Assembly (NCBI GenBank): GCA_963682175.1
Contig: OY821784.1
Span: forward strand, 34,081,621 to 34,145,620
DNA length: 64,000 nucleotides
DNA from: Triglochin maritima
Taxonomy: Eukaryota; Streptophyta; Magnoliopsida; Alismatales; Juncaginaceae
Direction: 5' to 3'
The notes below the pieces were generated by a model. The model did not search any database, was not told the DNA's origin, and worked only from the letters and a program-made list of their open reading frames with translations. Shown piece by piece: positions 54,979-64,000 of this stretch; within the stretch, counting starts at the first letter, position 1, and each line of letters begins with the position of its first letter. The translations under genes and the position numbers were made by a program.

Positions 54979-55535
54979 ATCCTCCGCCAGGGTACATCAC
55001 AAACAAGGTATGCAAACTCAACAAATCAATCTATGGGTTGAAACAATCACCTCGCGCATGGTATGCTAAACTTAGCCACCTTCTCATTCTTTGTGATTTT
55101 ACAAAATCTTCCACTGACGCATCCATGTTCACTAAACATCATTATCACATAACCATTATTGTTCTAGTCTATGTAGATGGTATTATAATTACTGGTAATA
55201 AGGACCATGAAATCAACCAAGTCAAGTACTATTTAAAATCAAAATTTGATATTAAAGATCTTGGTTTTTTGAAATACTTCCTAGGAATAGAAATTGCACA
55301 TTCAAAAAAGGGTTTGTTTTTATCACAAAGGAAGTATGCTCTTGATCTTTTGAAAGAAACAGGGAAACTTGAAGCTAAACCAACTAATACTCCCATTGAA
55401 ACTAATCTCAAGGTCAGTCCTACCGAAGGGGAACCCGTCAAAGACATCCAAAGGTTTCAAAGACTTGTAGGAAAACTTATATACCTCACTGTAACTAGGA
55501 CAGATATAACTTATGTTGTTAGCACTATTAGTTAG
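54960..55535 (+). pseudogene. Copia reverse transcriptase, C-terminal part
   Basis: PPPGYITNKVCKLNKSIYGL, SPRAWYAKLS and FTKHHYHITIIVLVYVDG, then KYFLGIEIAHSKKGLFLSQR and LVGKLIYLTVTRTDITYVVS, are the standard copia RT blocks. The catalytic YVDD box reads YVDG, so one metal-binding Asp is gone. A TAG ends the frame at 55533. Confidence 0.85.
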
Positions 55536-55539
55536 TTTA

Positions 55540-56090
55540 TGCATGCACCCCCGCACACCTCATTTACACGTCATTGATCGAGTACTTAGATACATAAAAC
55601 GAACTCCCGAGCAAGGATTATGGATGAAAAATAACAATTCTAATTCTATAATTGGTTTCTCTGATGCAGACTGGGTAGTCTGTCATGACCGCAAGTCCAC
55701 TACAGGTTTTTGCACATTTGTTGGAGGAAACCTTTTGACTTGGAGAAGTAAAAAAACAAAACGTGGTTGACTGATCCAGCGCCGAAGCTGAGTATTGTGC
55801 CATGACCTCCACCACAAGTGAGCTAGTTTGGCTCAAACAACTCCTCCAGGACATGAAGCAACCTTACAACGAGCCCATGAACATGTTTTGTGACAATAAT
55901 GCGTGTGCTACATATCTTCAAATCCAGTGTTTCACAAAAGAACCAAGCACATCGAGGTCGATTGTCATTTCATTCGGGAAAAATCCAAGCTAAGGAAATA
56001 TATGTACCCTACGTCTCCAGTAAAGAACAACTAGTCAATGTTTTCACAAAAGCCTTGGATCAAAGACAGTTCAACTTTATCTTATCCTAG
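55540..56090 (+). pseudogene. Copia RNase H
   Basis: HLHVIDRVLRYIKRTPEQGL, GFSDADWVVCHDRKSTTGFC and LTWRSKKTKRG lead to a TGA (55768). In other frames follow [29 protein letters not shown] and, shifted, [13 protein letters not shown], then [14 protein letters not shown]. The acidic residues of the RNase H fold are present, but three or more frame breaks separate them. The sequence runs up to the polypurine tract, as expected. Confidence 0.8.
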
Positions 56091-56639
56091 TTGGGCACCT
56101 TCAACCTTTTCCGAACCCAACTTGAGGGGGCGTGTTAAAGAACATAACTAATCAGCTCATGATCTCATCACCAACGACTCAGTATCTCATCATCGCCTCC
56201 TTCCTTGGAGATATCATCTCACAAATCACGGATATAATCAAGCCCCAGTTATGGCAACATACAACAACCACAAATTCAAACAATCAAATACTGTAATATA
56301 TAAAGAAAACTTGTAACCCTAAATAAGACACACACAAATCACTTGTTACTGTTTCTTCTTCTTTGTCGTCTCAAATTTAACAAAAAAAAAACAAAAAATA
56401 CAGTGAATTATTTAAAAATAAATGGATTTCTCAAAATCTGTTTTGAATCGAAAATTCAAGGGAAACAATTAACACATTTTAATGTTCATATACAAGGGCA
56501 AACTAATATCGAAGATAATTCAGTGGGAGGCGTGTAATTTATCCTGATAAGGGGCATTATGTACTACTTTTAAAAGATCACAATTCAGGGGTACTACATT
56601 TTTTGTATTACCAACAAGTTATTAGTTTAATATGATCAC

Positions 56640-57200
56640 AATTTTTTTTACTTTAATATGATAAAATTTCTTTGTGATTGATTATTGTGTATGATTGTGG
56701 ATGAATGTGTTTGTTGATCAACAACAATTTGTGTATGATTGTGGATGAATGTGCTTGTTGATCAACAACAATTTGCGTATGATTGTGGATGAATGTGTTT
56801 GCTGATTGTACATGTTGTTTAGGATTTGTTAATTTGAAATGGTATAGACGTTGGTTAGTAGGGCTATCTGACGCGTAATATGACCTATAGACGTTGGTTA
56901 TAAGGTTAATGAGATGCATAATCTTTTTTAAATTATATATACGTCGGCTGTATGGGATATCCGACGCATATACTCCTTAAAATAGACGTCGGCTGTGAGT
57001 TCTAACCAATGCGTATTCTCCATACATTAGACGTTGGTTGTATTGTATATCCGACGCGCATACCCCAGGAATATACGTCTTCCTTTGGTGACCGACGTCT
57101 AGGTATAGACGACACATAAATAAATGTCGAATTACGGAACACAAATAATCGACGTATAAATGCCTTATACCCAACATATATTCCATTTTCTGCACTAGTG
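56640..57200. mobile_element. CACTA terminus of the family at 6401, inverted
   Basis: Read inward from 57200, the end CACTAGTGCAGAAAATGGAA matches CACTACTACAGAAAATGGAA at 6401 with three differences. Subterminal words GACGTCGG/GACGTTGG and CCGACGC in both orientations fill 56850-57180. Before them (56685-56820) a 51-bp direct repeat holds GTGTATGATTGTGGATGAAT and TTGTTGATCAACAACAATTT. Flanking triplet AGA versus TGA at 6398-6400. Confidence 0.75.
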
Positions 57201-57882
57201 AGATTTTGCCATGCATAAGATATAAATAAGATGATTTATTAGAGGTTCCTTATCTAATGCTTTGACATATCAATAATAGAAGCATAAATTTCTAAATGAT
57301 TTTCAAGCATGTTTTTCTAACAATTGCAACTTATGTAATTAACCCAAATTCAAAAGGTTCAGGGTTTTGAGACGAGTAGTGATAAACGAGCTCAAAATTG
57401 GGCTCAAAAGAAATCCTAATAGTGCACATAGTCGTTTTTTGCAAAATACCCACCCAAAAAATATTGCGATATGAAGAGGACCAGTGCAAAAATTACCTAG
57501 ATATAAATCATCCTCTCTCTAATCTCATTTCAAGTTTCAAAACCAAATTCTTTCACACCCTCCCTCCTCCATTCCCACTTTCATCCTCCTCTAGCGTCCT
57601 CTCACTTTCCTCCTCCTATGGAATTCTCCTCCTTCGGCTTCCCCTTCTGGTATCTTCACTTTCCATCTTCGTTCTCCGATTTTGTCCCCCGACCTTCTCC
57701 TCCTTCAGTTTCGTCCTCCGTCGGCATTCTCCTCCTTGTAGGATTTCGTGTCCCCATGTATGTATATATTTTAAAATTTTAATACAAACATACAAGATCG
57801 ATTTCATATTTTCATTGATTTTACGTACAAGTATTTGTTTATTCTAATGTCATACATTCCTACACATATTAAAATAAACAAA
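57201..57882. other. No gene supported
   Basis: A 149-codon open frame starting at 57398 is CT-rich (57535-57740) and low-complexity. A Ser/Pro/Leu-rich start (57560-57720) could be a decayed 5' exon of a host gene, but nothing follows it. Confidence 0.35.
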
Positions 57883-58680
57883 TGATACAGGATCATACCC
57901 AAAGATTCTCTAAAACCTTTCAGAAGATCCGGAGTTCCGTTGCTCGTCGAATCGTCCGCCGATTCACCTCCAAGTGTTCACCAAACTCTAAACAAGAGTA
58001 GAGAGAAAGGAGCTAGCCAATAAATATCTAATTAAGCTTAGAATCTAGCTAATAACTCCTCTTTAAGCTCCTGGAATTTCTATCTCCAAAACTTAAAATT
58101 ATTAAGAGATTTTCGTGGTGATTAAGGAAGAGATTAATGAGAGAAAGAATTTACACATTAACATAAACAAGTAGGATGAGAGGTCCTTTTATAGGCTCCC
58201 AAAACATCATTATCAAGAACTATTCTTTAGTCATGATGTCTTGCTTATTCTATCCTAAAATTAATCTCAAATTGCCACATAAGCATCCTAAAAAATGTTT
58301 AATTAAATCTGGAATTAATTCAACTCATGGTCTAATTATTCTCTTAATAATTCAGGCAAAAATCGTGTTGTTTAGTTGATCGAGAATTCTTCTCGGTTAA
58401 CTGAACCATTCGGTTTTAACACATGTTCGGTGGACCGTGAGCTAGACGGTCGACCGAACCCAAGATATCTCCTGGATATTTTCTCTCAGTTGAGCGTTCA
58501 CGCTGGGTTGACCGAACCCAATTGTCCAGGCACTCCAGACAATTTTGGTCAACCAATTGTGTTTACCCGTTCCCCGTTCGGTTGACCATTCCGAAGACAC
58601 CTCAGTCGACCGAACCTTAAACGGTTTACCGTGTTTGACCTCGATTTTGCCTTTGTCAAATTTTGGATTTATTTCCAACA
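57883..58680 (-). repeat. Degenerate LTR-like sequence related in style to the Sirevirus-like LTRs
   Basis: The reverse complement would start TGTTGGAAATAAATCC (58680) and end GGGTATGATCCTGTATCA (57883). It has a TATA-like TATAAAAGGAC (RC of 58184-58194) and, upstream of it, a cluster of GGTCGACCG-type words and variants (58380-58630: ACGGTCGACCGAACC, GGGTTGACCGAACCC, CAGTCGACCGAACC). It is probably a solo or truncated LTR. I find neither a primer-binding site nor a clear target duplication. Confidence 0.5.
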
Positions 58681-59810
58681 AAATTTGATCTTTTGGGGTT
58701 TTTAGCAAATTCATATCTTATGTAATATATTATCCTATGTAATATTAAATTATTACACCCCATAATATACACACCTCATATGAATTTATTATGATTCTAA
58801 TAATGTCAATTCTCATAACATATTGATTTTATTCATTCACCACATGTGTCTTTTTTTCACATGAAACCCGACACATCATATGAACTCAAAATCAAGCTTC
58901 TTGTTTCCCAGTTTTGTAGTGTGACCTATAAGAGGATCTAAGCCAAATTCATAGCGATATTAAACACTTAATATCCCAAACTATAAGCGGTATCTAGCTA
59001 CACATTATAGTTTCCCAATTAGCATAGATGTCTTTGTTCCACCTGAACTAAAACACGATCCATTTAGTGATGTAAGTGCACCACTTGTGTCCGTCTCTTG
59101 CCTCATGATATTAAGAATATATACAAAGTAGAAATGTGTCACCTTTGTATTATATTCATTTCTTGATCTATTTAAGCTAATTATAACTATGTAACTTTAC
59201 TCAAGTTACATTGTGCACATTATATTTTTGTTTTATCAAGGGACTCACTAATATCATCACTCAATTAAGAGGGACAATGATAATCGTTTGACTCGCTATC
59301 TTTTCCAGCACAAGTCATGTTCAACCAACTATTTCCTTTATCACTATACTCATTGATAGTTTTTGACAATAATCAAATTAAGCACTTCTTGAGTGAAAAG
59401 ATATAAGTCTCATATTTTAGGATCCAAGACACAGTAAAACATTAATGACACGAAATACAATTCCATAATGTTTTACTTGTCAAGTCTATTCAATATATAA
59501 AAGAAATCTTTTCTTCTTTTATATACTCGTGTCGTCAATTATTTGTAGAGCTACAACAATCGATGACCAACACGACAATCTTATCTCGGTGATTAATGTT
59601 CCATGTTAATTATCATGATTGTGAATAACTTTTGATTTATGTAAACCATTATGTTTTAGAGCTCTACGGTTAATGACCAAGCACCTCTTCCTTAACACTT
59701 CCAAAAGACGAATATCATAATCAAGGAACAAAATGTTTGCACATCCAATTCATAATAATTGACATATAAAAGTAAAACTTTTAGAACACATTCCTTTCAC
59801 TTCTCCCGTT
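58681..59810. repeat. Dispersed repeat region; 59486-59799 is inverted to 6085-6400
   Basis: AT-rich, without coding capacity that I recognise. The last 314 bases are the reverse complement of 6085-6400. The remainder (58700-59485) is presumably the rest of the same repeat, missing at the left site because of the CACTA insertion there. It may be an LTR or untranslated part of a retroelement. Confidence 0.55.
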
Positions 59811-59944
59811 TCGTCAGGGAATGCTCGCCCTGGGCGCCCGGGCGGGGGGCCACGTGGTCTCCTCCCATTGGTGCAGATTTTTTTGTTTTTTTGTGTTTTT
59901 GTTTTAAAAAATGTTTTAAAAATAATTTAAAATCGTTTTTTCAA

Positions 59945-61192
59945 ATTTTTTTATGTAGATATCTGTTAATACCCACGATACTATCGGTGGAATATCGAAT
60001 ACCCGACTCGTTTGAACTTTTGCCGATGTTTTGAGGTCGCTCATGGATAAATTTGTTTATATCCACCAACTGTTCGTAAGAATCGCGTTCGTCCTCCACG
60101 ATCATGTCGTGTAAGATTATGCATGCAGTCATAATTTTACCGAGAATATCTAGACTCCATGCTAGCGATGACCTTTTCACGATGTTGAATCTTTCTTGAA
60201 GCACTCGAAACGCATGTTCCACATCTTTCATTGCTACTTCCTGAAATTGGGTAAACAATCTATCTTTGGGTGTCTAAGGAAGAAGGATTGATTGCATAAA
60301 TCCTGCCCATTTGTGATAAATGTTATCTGTGAGATAATAACCCATATCATACGGGTTGTCATTCACTTCATATCTAACAGGTGGTGCACGCCCCTCCATA
60401 ATGTGATCGAAAACTAGAGAACGTTGGAGGACATTGATATTGTTACACGATCCTGGGATCTCGAAAAATGAATGCCAAATCCATAGGTCGTAAGATGCAA
60501 CAACTTCCAGAACAAGTATCGGTTTTCCGCTTCGCCCTTGATATTGCCCCTTCCAAACAGCTAGACAATTCTTCTATTCCTACCAATGCATACAATCGAT
60601 GATTCCCATCATGCCTGGAAAACCTCGTAACTCACCAACCTAGAGCTGTCTTGTTAGGTCTGCTGGAGTAGGCGTTCGTAGATATTCAGCACCAAAAATA
60701 CTAATGACACCTTCACAGAATTTTTGGAGGGACATTCTTGTTGTTGCTTCGCTGAGACATAAGTACTCGTCCACCTAGTCTGCCGATACACCATATGCTA
60801 ACATTCAAAGCGTTGCAGTACATTTTTGGATACCTGATATGCTAAGTCGACCTACAACATTTGCTCGTTGCTGGAAGAAGATATCGGTAGCCTCGAGCGT
60901 GTTTGCAATTCAAAGGAAAACTCTGCATTCGAAATCTTCTTCTGAAAATACGATCACCATACACCGGATTGTCTGTAAAATAATATGCAATTATACGATT
61001 ATAACCAAATGTCCTATCGCTGTCTGGGTTAGAAGTTCGTCTCATCCTCCTACGTGGAGGTTGTGTATTAATGTAAGAGAAGAGGTACGCCACAGCTACG
61101 TCGACTGTTTGGTCTATTGCCTCATCTAGGGCATCAGATGATGAAAATGAGGACATGGAGTTAGAAGAATTGTCACTGATCATACTTGTCAC
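59945..61192 (-). pseudogene. PIF/Harbinger transposase, decayed
   Basis: N-terminus from 61192: MTSMISDNSSNSMSSFSSSD, RRRMRRTSNPDSDRTFGYNR and FRRRFRM. Continuing leftwards: IIDCMHW with the first Asp followed by stops, YDLWIWHSFF, CNNINVLQRSL with Asn where the second catalytic Asp is expected, MEGRAPPVRYEVN, and MKDVEHAFRVLQERF with the catalytic Glu (60228-60180). It is clearly related to the protein of 26285-27571. Several stops and frame changes disable it; it keeps the Trp codon in YDLWIW that is a stop in the other copy. Confidence 0.75.
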
Positions 61193-61344
61193 TTGGGGTT
61201 TCAGGAGGACTTATAGTTTACGATTCATTTTACGATAACCTCCTATTTGTAACATTAATTCCTATTTGGGGCAGGGTTAAATCCATATCGTCCATCTTTG
61301 TCGGTGGTATCTAGACCGTTGAAGGTTTTAAAACGATTCTTAAT

Positions 61345-61562
61345 TGTTCACATCTCATGCATCTTACCTATTCACGTCTTATGTTAACTGTTCATGTTGC
61401 ATGCGTTGTCAGAAGCATCTTATGCGTTGTCGGAATCATCTTAACTGTTCACGTTTCATGCGTTGTCGGACGAATCTTAACTGTTCACGTTTCATGTGTT
61501 GTCAGACGAATCTTAACTGTTTACGTTTCATGCGTTGTCGGAAGCATCTTACGTGTTCACAT
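61345..61562 (+). repeat. 36-bp tandem repeat between the divergent Harbinger genes
   Basis: About six imperfect copies of a unit like CACGTTTCATGCGTTGTCGG followed by ACGAATCTTAACTGTT. Because the period is a multiple of three, all frames give repeating peptides, which are not real genes. It lies in the probable shared promoter region, like the 73-bp array of the other Harbinger element. Confidence 0.85.
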
Positions 61563-61689
61563 TTGAAAGTTGGAAAATGAATCGTTTCATGTCTATCTCT
61601 GAAGAATGTAATATAAACTAACACTTCTGACTTCATTTCCTACAACTTGACTTAATCCAACCCCGCAACTTACACCAAAATATCTTCCC

Positions 61690-62935
61690 CTGACCACAAT
61701 CGTGAGTTACATTGTGGATGAGGCACCCCTCGACCACTATTTCCTAGTGGTTATGGACATGTTCCACATTCGAACCCCTATCAATGTGACCCTTACAACC
61801 ATCCAAGTTCTTCACAAAATCCACCACCGTAATATTTCCCATCACAAGACTCTTTACCACCACCACAATATTTCCCACAACAATACTTTTTACCACCACC
61901 ACAATATTTCCCACCACAACAATCTTTACCACCACAACAATATGACAACCCATTACCCCCTTATGAAATATATGCTAACCTACTTAGTGGACAAACCACT
62001 ACGAACTTCCCAAATAATATTTCTGATGATGAGAATCAAAACGACGACCATCCCTCTGCCCAACCAACACGACGCACGTTGTCTCCATCGCCAGCGTGAT
62101 CACCACAATTACACTAGGTGAAGGCATGGTCCACATTAGATGATGAAGCGTTGATCTCGGCTTACATGCAGGTTAGTATGGATGTCATTGTAGGAACCTC
62201 ACAGAAAGCTCAAGATTTATGGGGTAGAGTGGCACGCGTGTACGAGCAGGTCGCTCGCTCGAAGAACATAGCCCCATGCCTCTCGGACTCCTTAAAAGGT
62301 CGTTGGAGGAGGTTTGCACCACTAGTAATGAAGTGGGACGGTTGCTACGATGAAGTTCTACGACGGCAAAGGAGAGGATAAACCTTGAAACTGTTGTTCG
62401 TGACGCCTATGAAATTTACGAATACACTGTCGGTTCTAAGTTCTCATTCCTCCATGCATGGGAAAACGCAAGTACCCAAGTGGGAGTCGTTCGTAAAACC
62501 CGGTGCGGAAAAGACAACACGTTCACACCCACAAATAAACGAACATGAGGAAGAAGATAGTACTTTGACAACAGGAAACGAGAGCAAGAGAAAGAGCACG
62601 GAAGGCTCTTCGACTCAGTCACCTCCATCAGACGAAGAAACACCAGATGAAATCCCACAACAACCCTTTCAGCGCCCAGAAGGGGTAAAAAAGGCAAAGA
62701 AGAAGGGAAAAGGCCTAGCACCAAATCAACTGGTGACTAGGTTGTAGAGCTATGTTCGAGACTTGAACACGTTTCACAAGTGAGGTGAAAAATCGGAGCG
62801 AAAACATATGTTGAAGCTGGCCACAGGGAAGATATCATTGGTGAACACATTGTTTAGTAAGTCAAAGCGCACAGAAGTGGAGGAGCAAACACTCGCAAAG
62901 TTGCTGGATTGGGCAGGGAAAAATGATCATCATTA
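61690..62935 (+). pseudogene. Harbinger ORF1, Myb/SANT-like DNA-binding protein, frameshifted
   Basis: A Pro/Gln/His-rich N-terminus (about 61780-61960, repeats of CACCACCACAATATTTCCC) is followed by AWSTLDDEALISAYMQVSMD and SLKGRWRRFAPLVMKWDG (62118-62345), the trihelix/Myb-like domain of PIF ORF1. After RRQRRG a TAA interrupts, and the text resumes in the +1 frame (VVRDAYEIYEYTVGSKFSFLHAW). A Lys/Glu/Ser-rich C-terminus with further breaks ends near 62935. In active PIF elements ORF1 binds the ends and helps the transposase enter the nucleus; this copy is dead. Confidence 0.75.
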
Positions 62936-63319
62936 ATTTCTTTTGAATGTTTAAAATTTAGTTTAATTATGTATTTTGTTTTTCTTCGGGTTTAAGTTAA
63001 TTTACAATTATGTACTTGGTTTAAGTAAATTTCCTTCATATTTTTAATTATGGAAGTAGTTTGTGTTATGTACTTGGTTATTAACTGGTTTAAGTTAAAA
63101 AAATCCTTTATTTGGGTTACAATTGGCTCATACTTATTGTCGTAGTATTGCAAATTAGTGTTAAGGTAATTAGTTATTAGTTGTTAGTTTAGTTTTATGT
63201 TAAGGTAATTTGAAATTTATGAGTTGTTACTTTTATGTTTTATGATATCCAAATAATCATGCATTGATTTGAAGTTGACCTTTTACTGTACGTTTTCAGC
63301 TAATTTAATTATAGTTATG
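62936..63319. other. AT-rich stretch, no gene seen
   Basis: It contains imperfect direct repeats (TTAAGTTAA, TACTTGGTTTAAG, TTAAGGTAATT). It may be the remaining non-coding end of the Harbinger element. Confidence 0.4.
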
Positions 63320-63523
63320 ACTACGGGTGAGAATCTGGTCCGGACCAGACCATACAGGATCAGATTTTTATCTGTGCTCCGGTAAGACCGGACCGGTCCT
63401 GTTCAGGACCGGAATTTTCAAAAGTTGGGACCGGAACGCGGACCGGTTTCAACCGGTCCGGACCCGGACCCGAACCGGTTGGTCCGGTCCAAAAACCGGA
63501 TCGGACAGGGTTTTGCACACCCC
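63320..63523. mobile_element. hAT-type MITE, about 204 bp, CCGGTCCGGACC-rich
   Basis: Flanks TAGTTATG (63312-63319) and TAGTTACG (63524-63531) form an 8-bp duplication with one mismatch. The right end TTTTGCACACCCC and the dense GGACCGG/CCGGTCC palindromes link it to 30258-30738. No coding capacity; the open frames on both strands here are products of the palindromes. Confidence 0.7.
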
Positions 63524-63531
63524 TAGTTACG

Positions 63532-64000
63532 TTTGAATATACAAATATGCATACAAGCATACACCATCAAGCATACAAGCACCCCTAGACCACAAGCATA
63601 CACCATCGGACCGGGGTTTAATATAATGAGACCACAAGCATACACCATCAAGATTAAATCTAGCGGTGAAAGATGAAAATGACAATTTCGTAATCTCCCC
63701 GTCTCCTACTTCCTCCCCTCCTTCATTCCTTCTTTCCTTCCCATCTCACCCATCATGTCCTCCTTCCTCCCCTCCTTCGTTACTTCCCAATCGCACCCAA
63801 CCATGCGTGACGCCTCCAGCAACCTTCCAAAAGATGTCGGAGTTGGCACGTCTCCTTCTGATCTCCGATCTCGTTGTCTTTTTTTCCAAATCCAAATCCA
63901 ATTTTCGTAATATTCCTTTTCCCACTTACATATTATTACTCTTTCTCGCATTCCCTCCAATATGGACTCCAAATTCCATTTTTTCTCGGAAAACAAAAAA
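63532..64000. other. Right edge of window, no gene supported
   Basis: Three short repeats of ACAAGCATACACCATC (63552-63650). From 63690 on the plus strand is CT-rich (CTCCTTCATTCCTTCTTTCC); the 96-codon minus frame there is low-complexity (Lys/Glu/Gly/Met). A host 5' untranslated region could begin here, but it cannot be judged. Confidence 0.4.

Larger units (their letters stand above)
49759..56382 (+). mobile_element. Ty1/copia LTR retrotransposon with both 250-bp LTRs, decayed
   Basis: LTRs 49759-50008 and 56133-56382 start TGTTAAA and end TTTAACA; they differ by about 14 substitutions and a few indels, so the insertion is not recent. PBS TGGTATCAGAGC at 50009-50020, polypurine tract CTTGAGGGGGCG at 56121-56132. 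Flanking AAAAT and AAAAA are consistent with a 5-bp duplication with one mismatch. The interior has gag, protease, integrase, RT and RNase H in copia order, all with stops or frame changes, and a 1.7-kb unrelated insertion at about 53283-54978. Confidence 0.88.
59818..62935. mobile_element. Second PIF/Harbinger element with transposase and Myb-like gene
   Basis: A left-end-like GGAATGCTCGCCCTGGGCGCC with a GGGGGGCCACGTGG box (59820-59855) parallels the left end of the element at 25496. Inside, a transposase on the minus strand (59945-61192) and a Myb/SANT-like gene on plus (about 61700-62930) are divergent, with a 36-bp repeat array between them. The right terminal repeat is not recognised; sequence after 62935 is AT-rich, so that end may be lost. 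Confidence 0.65.

Noticed and set aside
57398..57847. 149-codon open frame as a gene
   Set aside because: It is CT-rich and low-complexity, without a domain, and overlaps AT-rich non-coding text at both ends.
61344..61580. Two overlapping Cys/Val-rich and Cys/Arg-rich frames
   Set aside because: They arise from a 36-base tandem repeat whose period is a multiple of three.
63706..63996. 96-codon minus-strand frame at the right edge
   Set aside because: Complement of a CT-rich tract, with low-complexity Gly/Lys/Glu/Met text and no recognisable domain.

Overview
The window looks like nuclear DNA of a flowering plant, probably a eudicot. It is AT-rich and carries one clearly intact gene, split into eight exons by GT-AG introns, that encodes the chloroplast DegP-type protease DEG1. 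Almost everything else is transposon sequence of typical plant classes: Ty3/gypsy Athila/Tat relics, Ty1/copia including Sirevirus-like elements, CACTA, PIF/Harbinger, hAT, and Mutator/FAR1-like pieces. The species cannot be named from the sequence.

Layout. 1-4075: 3' part and LTR of an Athila/Tat-type gypsy element. 4076-6084: a repeat-rich block with two copies of a FAR1/MULE SWIM-finger fragment. 6085-9692: a CACTA terminus at 6401 with a decayed Ulp1-protease gene, then the terminus of a second CACTA family. 9775-11180: rearranged gypsy LTR pieces. 12257-12657: a hAT-type MITE. 13583-22977: DEG1. Its 4.6-kb first intron contains a tandem array of decayed copies of the end of exon 1 plus the start of intron 1. 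23920-25330: MITEs and a gypsy relic. 25496-27997: a complete PIF/Harbinger element with TTA target duplications and four in-frame stops. 28359-31271: a decayed plant gene of a family I do not name. 32546-45140: an old copia element split by a 10.9-kb Sirevirus-like element (33925-44833), which is itself split by a 5.6-kb element of the same lineage (37028-42649). Both inserted elements carry a gag-like gene but no pol. 45655-48840: an old hAT transposase split by a second hAT (46993-48410). 49759-56382: a decayed copia element with both LTRs. 56850-57200: a CACTA terminus in inverted orientation to the one at 6401. 57883-59799: degenerate LTR-like sequence and a dispersed repeat. 59818-62930: a second PIF/Harbinger element with transposase and Myb-like genes. 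63320-63523: a MITE.

DEG1 is the only gene with a clear host role: ATP-independent proteolysis in the thylakoid lumen, tied to photosystem II repair. The transposon genes belong to their own elements; nearly all are broken by stops, frameshifts or nested insertions. The exception is the 542-codon gag-like frame at 38712-40340, whose element has two LTRs that look identical by eye, so it inserted recently.

The observations I rate highest are: the repeated exon-1/donor copies in DEG1 intron 1, three of which keep the reading frame; the gag-only Sirevirus-like pair, with no zinc knuckle and arrays of the palindrome CGGTCGACCG in their LTRs; and the inverted CACTA ends 50.8 kb apart around DEG1.
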